DNA of 64,000 nucleotides from Dromaius novaehollandiae. Lineage: Eukaryota; Chordata; Aves; Casuariiformes; Dromaiidae. The notes under the pieces were generated by a model. It saw only the letters and a list, made by a program, of their open reading frames with translations, had not been told where the DNA came from and did no database searches. The stretch covers positions 89,520 through 153,519 of the forward strand of contig NW_026991466.1 of the NCBI RefSeq assembly GCF_036370855.1, written 5' to 3'. Shown here piece after piece: positions 54,930 to 64,000 of this stretch; position 1 is the stretch's first letter; each line of letters opens with the position of its first letter. The position numbers and the translations under genes were made by a program.

Positions 54930-55030
54930 GGCTCCCCTCCGGCCCCGCCCCCCCCCCGCCGCGCCCGCAGCCAATCGCCGCGCCGCTCCTCCCGGACACG
55001 TGACCGGGCGGGGCGGGGCCAAGCGGCAGA
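54930..55030 (-). promoter_or_regulatory. ETFB: ETFB promoter
   Basis: CpG-rich 100 bp upstream of the ATG with a CCAAT box (54971-54975), a CACGTG E-box extended to CACGTGAC (54997-55004, the USF/TFEB-type consensus) and overlapping GC boxes GGGCGGGGCGGGGCC (55006-55020). No TATA box. This matches the usual make-up of a nuclear-encoded mitochondrial gene. Confidence 0.7.
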
Positions 55031-55079
55031 GGGGGAGGAGCGCGGTCTGCCCCGGGGGTCACCGGGGTCACGGCCAAGG

Positions 55080-55275
55080 GGAGGGGCCCAGGCGTCCGGG
55101 GGGGGCCCAGGTGTCCGGGGGGGCCCAGGCGTCCGGGAGGGGCCCAGGTGTCTGAGAGGGGCCCAGGTGTCCGGGGGGGGGCCCAGGCGTCCGGGAGGGG
55201 CCCAGGTGTCTGAGAGGGGCCCAGGTGTCCGGGGGGGGGCCCAGGCGTCCGGGAGGGGCCCAGGCGTCCGAGCTC
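55080..55275. repeat. GGGGCCCAGGCGTCCGGGAG array between ETFB and the next gene
   Basis: About 10 units in the plus orientation; GAGGGGCCCAGGTGTCTGAG alternates with GGGGGGCCCAGGCGTCCGGG. It ends 10 bp before a poly(A) signal on the minus strand. Confidence 0.88.
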
Positions 55276-55284
55276 GGTCCCGAC

Positions 55285-55290
55285 TTTATT
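55285..55290 (-). promoter_or_regulatory. Polyadenylation signal of an unidentified minus-strand gene
   Basis: CGACTTTATTGGTATC on the plus strand is GATACCAATAAAGTCG on the minus strand, a canonical AATAAA. It implies a transcript arriving from the right, tandem with ETFB. Confidence 0.65.
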
Positions 55291-55436
55291 GGTATCTGGC
55301 GACACGGGAAGGACACGTGGGGACACGGCAGCGACGCGGTGACATGTGTCGCCGTTGCGTGTCCTGGCGTGTCGAGGCATGTCATGGCGTGTCGAGGCGT
55401 GTCGTCACGTGTCCTGGCGTGTCCTGGCGTGCGGTC

Positions 55437-55555
55437 AGGGCGCCGGGGGCCCGGCCTGGGGGGCCACCGCCCTCTGGGGCCACCGGGGCCACCCGGACCA
55501 GTGGGGCCAGCGCCACTGGGCCAGCGTCACCAGCCCTGCACCGTGGGCACACGCG
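55437..55555 (-). CDS. Possible terminal coding exon of an unidentified minus-strand gene
   Basis: The only unique-looking, CpG- and codon-structured stretch between the poly(A) signal (55285) and the long array. On the minus strand a CACGGTGCAG acceptor-like site near 55541-55550 is followed by a frame that ends LVTLAQWRWPHWSGWPRWPQ...APQAGPPAP and stops; another frame (GPVALAPLVRVAPVAPEGGG) is also open. I do not recognise either, so frame and function are open. A non-coding 3' UTR is equally possible. Confidence 0.25.
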
Positions 55556-55649
55556 TGACACGTGTGACATGTGTGACACATGTGTGACCTGTGACACACG
55601 TGATGCACAGAGGGCGTGGGGACTGTCTGCTGCCCCCCGTCCCGTGTCC

Positions 55650-58600
55650 CCGTCCCGTGTCCCCTGTGTCCCATGTCCCCCCATGTCCCCCCATGTCCCC
55701 CATGTCCCCCCATGTCCCCCATGTCCCTCCATGTCCCCCATGTCCCCCATGTCCCCCATGTCCCTCCATGTCCCTCCATGTCCCCCCATGTCCCCCCATG
55801 TCCCCCATGTCCCCCCATGTCCCCCCATGTCCCCCCTGTCCCTCCATGTCCCCCCATGTCCCCCATGTCCCCCCATGTCCCTCCATGTCCCCCATGTCCC
55901 CCCATGTCCCCCCATGTCCCCCCTGTCCCTCCATGTCCCCCATGTCCCCCATGTCCCCCATGTCCCTCCATGTCCCCCCATGTCCCCCCATGTCCCCCAT
56001 GTCCCTCCATGTCCCTCCATTTCCCCCCATGTCCCCCATGTCCCTCCATGTCCCTCCATGTCCCCCATGTCCCCCATGTCCCCCATGTCCCCCCATGTCC
56101 CCCATGTCCCCCATGTCCCTCCATGTCCCTCCATGTCCCCCATGTCCCCCATGTCCCCCATGTCCCTCCATGTCCCCCATGTCCCCCCATGTCCCCCCAT
56201 GTCCCTCCATGTCCCTCCATGTCCCTCCATGTCCCCCATGTCCCCCATGTCCCCCATGTCCCCCCATGTCCCTCCATGTCCCTCCATGTCCCCCCATGTC
56301 CCCCATGTCCCTCCATGTCCCCCATGTCCCCCCATGTCCCTCCATGTCCCTCCATTTCCCCCCATGTCCCCCCATGTCCCTCCATGTCCCCCATGTCCCT
56401 CCATGTCCCCCATGTCCCCCCATGTCCCTCCATGTCCCTCCATTTCCCCCCATGTCCCCCATGTCCCTCCATGTCCCTCCATTTCCCCCCATGTCCCCCC
56501 ATGTCCCTCCATGTCCCCCATGTCCCTCCATGTCCCCCATGTCCCCCCATGTCCCTCCATGTCCCTCCATGTCCCCCATGTCCCCCCATGTCCCCCCATG
56601 TCCCTCCATGTCCCTCCATTTCCCCCCATGTCCCTCCATGTCCCTCCATGTCCCTCCATTTCCCCCCATGTCCCCCCATGTCCCCCCATGTCCCTCCATG
56701 TCCCTCCATGTCCCTCCATGTCCCTCCATGTCCCTCCATGTCCCCCATGTCCCCCCATGTCCCCCATGTCCCCCATGTCCCCCCATGTCCCTCCATGTCC
56801 CTCCATGTCCCTCCATGTCCCCCATGTCCCCCATGTCCCCCATGTCCCTCCATGTCCCCCATGTCCCCCCATGTCCCCCCATGTCCCCCCATGTCCCTCC
56901 ATGTCCCTCCATGTCCCCCCATGTCCCCCATGTCCCTCCATGTCCCCCATGTCCCCCCATGTCCCTCCATGTCCCTCCATTTCCCCCCATGTCCCCCATG
57001 TCCCTCCATGTCCCCCATGTCCCTCCATGTCCCTCCATGTCCCCCATGTCCCCCCATGTCCCTCCATGTCCCTCCATTTCCCCCCATGTCCCCCCATGTC
57101 CCTCCATGTCCCTCCATGTCCCTCCATGTCCCCCCATGTCCCTCCATGTCCCTCCATGTCCCCCATGTCCCTCCATGTCCCCCCATGTCCCTCCATGTCC
57201 CTCCATGTCCCCCATGTCCCTCCATGTCCCTCCATGTCCCTCCATGTCCCCCCATGTCCCTCCATGTCCCTCCATGTCCCCCCATGTCCCTCCATGTCCC
57301 CCATGTCCCTCCATGTCCCTCCATGTCCCCCATGTCCCCCCATGTCCCTCCATGTCCCCCCATGACCCCCCATGTCCCTCCATGTCCCCCATGTCCCTCC
57401 ATGTCCCCCCATGTCCCTCCATGTCCCCCCATGACCCCCCATGTCCCTCCATGTCCCCCATGTCCCTCCATGTCCCCCCATGTCCCTCCATGTCCCCCAT
57501 GTCCCCCCATGTCCCTCCATGTCCCCCCATGTCCCTCCATGTCCCCCCATGTCCCTCCATGTCCCTCCATGTCCCCCATGTCCCTCCATGTCCCTCCATG
57601 TCCCTCCATGTCCCCCCATGACCCCCCATGTCCCTCCATGTCCCCCATGTCCCTCCATGTCCCCCCATGTCCCTCCATGTCCCCCCATGACCCCCCATGT
57701 CCCTCCATGTCCCCCATGTCCCTCCATGTCCCCCCATGTCCCTCCATGTCCCTCCATGTCCCCCATGTCCCCCCATGTCCCTCCATGTCCCCCCATGTCC
57801 CCCATGTCCCTCCATGTCCCCCATGTCCCCCCATGTCCCTCCATGTCCCCCCATGTCCCCCATGTCCCTCCATGTCCCCCATGTCCCCCCATGTCCCTCC
57901 ATGTCCCCCATGTCCCTCCATGTCCCCCATGTCCCTCCATGTCCCCCATGTCCCCCCATGTCCCTCCATGTCCCCCCATGTCCCCCATGTCCCTCCATGT
58001 CCCCCATGTCCCTCCATGTCCCCCATGTCCCCCCATGTCCCTCCATGTCCCCCCATGTCCCCCATGTCCCTCCATGTCCCCCATGTCCCTCCATGTCCCT
58101 CCATGTCCCCCCATGTCCCCGTGTCCCCCATGTCCCCCCATGTCCCTCCATGTCCCCCATGTCCCCCATGTCCCCGTGTCCCCCATGTCCCCGTGTCCCC
58201 ATGTCCCCATGTCCCCATGTCCCCATGTCCCCCCATGTCCCCATGTCCCCGTGTCCCCCATGTCCCCCCATGTCCCTCCATGTCCCCCATGTCCCCGTGT
58301 CCCCCATGTCCCCGTGTCCCCATGTCCCCGTGTCCCCGTGTCCCCCATGTCCCCCCATGTCCCCATGTCCCCCCATGTCCCCATGTCCCCATGTCCCCAT
58401 GTCCCCCATGTCCCCGTGTCCCCCATGTCCCCCCATGTCCCCCCATGTCCCCCATGTCCCCCATGTCCCTCCATGTCCCTCCATGTCCCTCCATGTCCCT
58501 CCATGTCCCCCATGTCCCCCATGTCCCCCATGTCCCTCCATGTCCCTCCATGTCCCCCATGTCCCTCCATGTCCCCCCATGTCCCCCCATGTCCCTCCAT

Positions 58601-61600
58601 GTCCCTCCATGTCCCCCATGTCCCTCCATGTCCCCCCATGTCCCCCATGTCCCTCCATGTCCCTCCATGTCCCCCATGTCCCCCATGTCCCCCATGTCCC
58701 CCATGTCCCTCCATGTCCCCCATGTCCCCCATGTCCCTCCATGTCCCTCCATGTCCCCCATGTCCCTCCATGTCCCCCATGTCCCCCATGTCCCCCATGT
58801 CCCTCCATGTCCCTCCATGTCCCCCATGTCCCCCATGTCCCCCATGTCCCTCCATGTCCCCCCATGTCCCCCCATGTCCCCCATGTCCCTCCATGTCCCT
58901 CCATTTCCCCCCATGTCCCCCCATGTCCCTCCATGTCCCCCATGTCCCCCATGTCCCCCATGTCCCTCCATGTCCCCCCATGTCCCCCCATGTCCCCCAT
59001 GTCCCTCCATGTCCCTCCATTTCCCCCCATGTCCCCCATGTCCCTCCATGTCCCTCCATGTCCCCCATGTCCCCCATGTCCCCCATGTCCCCCCATGTCC
59101 CCCATGTCCCCCATGTCCCTCCATGTCCCTCCATGTCCCCCATGTCCCCCCATGTCCCCCCATGTCCCTCCATGTCCCTCCATGTCCCCCATGTCCCCCA
59201 TGTCCCCCATGTCCCCCATGTCCCTCCATGTCCCCCATGTCCCCCCATGTCCCCCCATGTCCCCCCATGTCCCTCCATGTCCCTCCATGTCCCCCCATGT
59301 CCCCCATGTCCCTCCATGTCCCCCATGTCCCCCCATGTCCCTCCATGTCCCTCCATTTCCCCCCATGTCCCCCCATGTCCCTCCATGTCCCCCATGTCCC
59401 TCCATGTCCCCCATGTCCCCCCATGTCCCTCCATGTCCCTCCATTTCCCCCCATGTCCCTCCATGTCCCCCCATGTCCCTCCATGTCCCTCCATGTCCCT
59501 CCATTTCCCCCCATGTCCCTCCATGTCCCCCATGTCCCCCCATGTCCCTCCATGTCCCTCCATTTCCCCCCATGTCCCCCCATGTCCCCCCATGTCCCTC
59601 CATGTCCCTCCATGTCCCTCCATGTCCCTCCATGTCCCCCATGTCCCCCCATGTCCCCCATGTCCCCCATGTCCCCCATGTCCCTCCATGTCCCTCCATG
59701 TCCCCCCATGTCCCTCCATGTCCCCCCATGTCCCTCCATGTCCCCCCATGTCCCCCCATGTCCCCCCATGTCCCCCCATGTCCCTCCATGTCCCCCATGT
59801 CCCCCATGTCCCCCATGTCCCTCCATGTCCCTCCATGTCCCTCCATGTCCCTCCATGTCCCCCCATGTCCCCCCATGTCCCTCCATGTCCCCCATGTCCC
59901 CCATGTCCCTCCATGTCCCTCCATGTCCCCCCATGTCCCTCCATGTCCCCCCATGTCCCTCCATGTCCCCCATGTCCCTCCATGTCCCCCCATGTCCCTC
60001 CATGTCCCCCCATGACCCCCCATGTCCCTCCATGTCCCCCCATGTCCCTCCATGTCCCCCATGTCCCTCCATGTCCCCCCATGTCCCTCCATGTCCCTCC
60101 ATGTCCCTCCATGTCCCCCCATGACCCCCCATGTCCCTCCATGTCCCCCATGTCCCCCCATGTCCCCCCATGTCCCCCCATGTCCCTCCATGTCCCTCCA
60201 TGTCCCCCCATGTCCCCCATGTCCCTCCATGTCCCCCATGTCCCCCCATGTCCCTCCATGTCCCCCCATGTCCCCCATGTCCCTCCATGTCCCCCATGTC
60301 CCCCCATGTCCCTCCATGTCCCCCATGTCCCTCCATGTCCCTCCATGTCCCCCCATGTCCCCGTGTCCCCCATGTCCCCCCATGTCCCTCCATGTCCCCC
60401 ATGTCCCCCATGTCCCCGTGTCCCCCATGTCCCCGTGTCCCCATGTCCCCATGTCCCCATGTCCCCATGTCCCCCCATGTCCCCATGTCCCCGTGTCCCC
60501 CATGTCCCCCCATGTCCCTCCATGTCCCCCATGTCCCCGTGTCCCCCATGTCCCCGTGTCCCCATGTCCCCGTGTCCCCGTGTCCCCCATGTCCCCCCAT
60601 GTCCCCATGTCCCCCCATGTCCCCATGTCCCCATGTCCCCATGTCCCCCATGTCCCCGTGTCCCCCATGTCCCCCCATGTCCCCCCATGTCCCCCATGTC
60701 CCCCATGTCCCCCATGTCCCTCCATGTCCCTCCATGTCCCCCATGTCCCCCATGTCCCCCATGTCCCTCCATGTCCCTCCATGTCCCCCATGTCCCTCCA
60801 TGTCCCCCCATGTCCCCCCATGTCCCTCCATGTCCCTCCATGTCCCCCATGTCCCTCCATGTCCCCCCATGTCCCCCATGTCCCTCCATGTCCCTCCATG
60901 TCCCCCATGTCCCCCATGTCCCCCATGTCCCCCATGTCCCTCCATGTCCCCCATGTCCCCCATGTCCCTCCATGTCCCTCCATGTCCCCCATGTCCCTCC
61001 ATGTCCCCCATGTCCCCCATGTCCCCCATGTCCCTCCATGTCCCTCCATGTCCCCCATGTCCCCCATGTCCCCCATGTCCCTCCATGTCCCCCCATGTCC
61101 CCCCATGTCCCCCATGTCCCTCCATGTCCCTCCATTTCCCCCCATGTCCCCCCATGTCCCTCCATGTCCCCCATGTCCCCCATGTCCCCCATGTCCCTCC
61201 ATGTCCCCCCATGTCCCCCCATGTCCCCCATGTCCCTCCATGTCCCTCCATTTCCCCCCATGTCCCCCATGTCCCTCCATGTCCCTCCATGTCCCCCATG
61301 TCCCCCATGTCCCCCATGTCCCCCCATGTCCCCCATGTCCCCCCATGTCCCTCCATGTCCCTCCATGTCCCCCATGTCCCCCATGTCCCCCATGTCCCTC
61401 CATGTCCCCCATGTCCCCCATGTCCCCCCATGTCCCTCCATGTCCCTCCATGTCCCCCATGTCCCCCATGTCCCCCATGTCCCCCATGTCCCTCCATGTC
61501 CCCCATGTCCCCCCATGTCCCCCCATGTCCCCCCATGTCCCTCCATGTCCCTCCATGTCCCCCCATGTCCCCCATGTCCCTCCATGTCCCCCATGTCCCC

Positions 61601-64000
61601 CATGTCCCTCCATGTCCCTCCATTTCCCCCCATGTCCCCCCATGTCCCTCCATGTCCCCCATGTCCCTCCATGTCCCCCATGTCCCCCCATGTCCCTCCA
61701 TGTCCCTCCATTTCCCCCCATGTCCCTCCATGTCCCTCCATGTCCCTCCATTTCCCCCCATGTCCCTCCATGTCCCCCATGTCCCCCATGTCCCTCCATG
61801 TCCCCCCATGTCCCTCCATGTCCCTCCATGTCCCTCCATTTCCCCCCATGTCCCTCCATGTCCCCCATGTCCCCCATGTCCCCCATGTCCCCCCATGTCC
61901 CTCCATGTCCCTCCATGTCCCTCCATGTCCCTCCATGTCCCCCATGTCCCCCATGTCCCCCCATGTCCCCCATGTCCCCCATGTCCCTCCATGTCCCTCC
62001 ATGTCCCCCATGTCCCCCATGTCCCTCCATGTCCCTCCATGTCCCCCCATGTCCCCCATGTCCCCCCATGTCCCCCATGTCCCCCATGTCCCCCCATGTC
62101 CCTCCATGTCCCCCCATGTCCCTCCATGTCCCCCATGTCCCCCCATGTCCCCCCATGTCCCCCCATGTCCCTCCATGTCCCTCCATGTCCCTCCATGTCC
62201 CCCATGTCCCCCATGTCCCCCATGTCCCTCCATGTCCCCCATGTCCCCCCATGTCCCCCCATGTCCCCCCATGTCCCTCCATGTCCCTCCATGTCCCCCC
62301 ATGTCCCCCCATGTCCCTCCATGTCCCCCATGTCCCCCCATGTCCCTCCATGTCCCTCCATTTCCCCCCATGTCCCCCATGTCCCTCCATGTCCCTCCAT
62401 GTCCCTCCATGTCCCTCCATTTCCCCCCATGTCCCCCCATGTCCCTCCATGTCCCTCCATGTCCCTCCATGTCCCCCCATGTCCCCCCATGTCCCTCCAT
62501 GTCCCCCATGTCCCTCCATGTCCCTCCATGTCCCCCATGTCCCCCCATGTCCCTCCATGTCCCTCCATTTCCCCCCATGTCCCCCCATGTCCCTCCATGT
62601 CCCTCCATGTCCCTCCATGTCCCCCCATGTCCCTCCATGTCCCTCCATGTCCCCCATGTCCCTCCATGTCCCTCCATGTCCCCCCATGTCCCTCCATGTC
62701 CCTCCATGTCCCCCCATGTCCCTCCATGTCCCCCATGTCCCTCCATGTCCCTCCATGTCCCCCATGCCTCCCCCATGTCCCTCCATGTCCCCCCATGACC
62801 CCCCATGTCCCTCCATGTCCCCCATGTCCCTCCATGTCCCCCCATGTCCCTCCATGTCCCCCCATGTCCCTCCATGTCCCCCCATGACCCCCCATGTCCC
62901 TCCATGTCCCCCATGTCCCTCCATGTCCCCCCATGTCCCTCCATGTCCCCCATGTCCCCCCATGTCCCTCCATGTCCCCCCATGTCCCTCCATGTCCCTC
63001 CATGTCCCCCATGTCCCTCCATGTCCCTCCATGTCCCTCCATGTCCCCCCATGACCCCCCATGTCCCTCCATGTCCCCCATGTCCCTCCATGTCCCCCCA
63101 TGTCCCTCCATGTCCCCCCATGACCCCCCATGTCCCTCCATGTCCCCCATGTCCCTCCATGTCCCCCCATGTCCCTCCATGTCCCCCCATGACCCCCCAT
63201 GTCCCTCCATGTCCCCCCATGTCCCTCCATGTCCCTCCATGTCCCCCATGTCCCTCCATGTCCCCCCATGTCCCCCCATGTCCCTCCATGTCCCCCCATG
63301 TCCCTCCATGTCCCCCATGTCCCTCCATGTCCCCCCATGTCCCTCCATGTCCCTCCATGTCCCTCCATGTCCCCCCATGTCCCCCTCCCCATGTCCCTCC
63401 ATGTCCCCCATGTCCCTCCATGTCCCCCCATGTCCCTCCATGTCCCTCCATGTCCCTCCATGTCCCCCTGTCCTCATGTCCCCCCATGTCCCTCCATGTC
63501 CCCCCATGTCCCTCCATGTCCCCCATGTCCCTCCATGTCCCCCCATGACCCCCCATGTCCCTCCATGTCCCCCATGTCCCCCCATGTCCCCCCATGTCCC
63601 CCCATGTCCCTCCATGTCCCTCCATGTCCCCCCATGTCCCCCATGTCCCTCCATGTCCCCATGTCCCCCCATGTCCCCCCATGTCCCCCCATGTCCCCCA
63701 TGTCCTCATTGTCCCCATGTCCCTCCATGTCCCCCATGTCCCTCCATGTCCCCTCCATGTCCCTCCATGTCCCCCCATGTCCCCCCATGTCCCCCCATGT
63801 CCCTCCATGTCCCTCCATGTCCCCCATGTCCCCCCATGTCCCTCCATGTCCCTCCATGTCCCTCCATGTCCCCCCATGTCCCTCCATGTCCCTCCATGTC
63901 CCTCCATGTCCCACCATGTCCCTCCATGTCCCTCCATGTCCCCCCATGTCCCCCATGTCCCCCATGTCCCTCCATGTCCCCCATGTCCCTCCATGTCCCC
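55650..64000 (-). repeat. 8.35-kb CATGTCCCC/CATGTCCCTC satellite array, continuing past the window
   Basis: About 800 units of 10-11 bp: CATGTCCCCC, CATGTCCCCCC and CATGTCCCTC, with rarer CATTTCC, CATGACC and CGTGTCCCC. A CGTGTCCCCATGTCCCC-rich block at 58121-58430 recurs at 60363-60670 with the same internal order, an offset of 2242 bp, and the match continues with small indels for about 1 kb. It probably fills an intron of the gene ending at 55285. All six frames are largely stop-free, so very long but meaningless open frames cross it. Confidence 0.95.

Noticed and set aside
55382-63994. Open frames of up to 2870 codons ([13 protein letters not shown] and [11 protein letters not shown] types) on both strands, also at 11.1-13.0 and 37.3-41.5 kb
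   Set aside because: They are the ACATGGGGG array read in frames without stops; three frames on each strand are open at once, there is no conserved domain, and splice-defined exons of known genes interrupt them.

Overview
This window is vertebrate nuclear DNA, most likely from a bird's small, GC-rich microchromosome ('dot' chromosome). The evidence is spliced genes with GT-AG introns, very high GC, CpG-island promoters, and introns made almost wholly of G/C-rich minisatellites such as CCCAGTGCCTCCCAGT and GGGCCCAGGCGTCCGG. I recognise no transposable element. The species call is an inference; the gene calls rest on exon-by-exon protein reading.

Four genes can be read completely and a fifth and sixth in part. 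From left to right: (1) 451-1553, plus strand: the 3' end of a C2H2 zinc-finger-like gene, unidentified. (2) 2112-10301, minus: KCNN4, the intermediate-conductance Ca2+-activated K+ channel, 8 coding exons, about 529 codons. (3) 11577-32195, minus: PPP2R1A, the PP2A scaffold A-alpha subunit, 15 exons that add up to exactly 589 codons. (4) 33253-45931, plus: IGLON5, a three-Ig-domain GPI-anchored adhesion protein, 8 exons, 329 codons. (5) 47757-54929, minus: ETFB, the electron transfer flavoprotein beta subunit, 6 exons, exactly 255 codons. (6) About 55285 onward, minus: the 3' end of an unidentified gene, whose upstream side runs into an array of more than 8.3 kb. KCNN4, PPP2R1A, IGLON5 and ETFB all map to human 19q13, so the window is a piece of the 19q13-homologous segment, rearranged in order.

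Layout: PPP2R1A and IGLON5 are head to head across a 1.06-kb CpG-island promoter with three perfect CRE palindromes, YY1-type sites and CCAAT boxes. IGLON5 and ETFB converge, as do the zinc-finger gene and KCNN4. Functionally the genes are unrelated (K+ channel, phosphatase scaffold, neural adhesion, mitochondrial electron transfer).

The most unusual feature is repeat organisation. Nearly every intron is its own tandem array, and in at least nine places the repeat unit includes an exon edge, splice site included. About 69 partial decoy copies of exon ends result: 19 of the KCNN4 exon 3 donor, 16 of the PPP2R1A exon 10 donor, 13 of its acceptor, 10 of the exon 4 acceptor, 5 of the exon 12 acceptor, and so on. 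The KCNN4 start codon also lies in an exact 61-bp repeat, and the KCNN4 C-terminus has been extended by an in-frame 30-bp minisatellite. A (GGGGCC)10 tract encodes poly(Gly-Ala) within KCNN4. One ACATGGGGG array family occurs in PPP2R1A intron 14, IGLON5 intron 4 and the 55.65-64.0 kb array. It is G-rich on the sense strand in the two assigned introns, and also in the third array if that belongs to the minus-strand gene ending at 55.3 kb.
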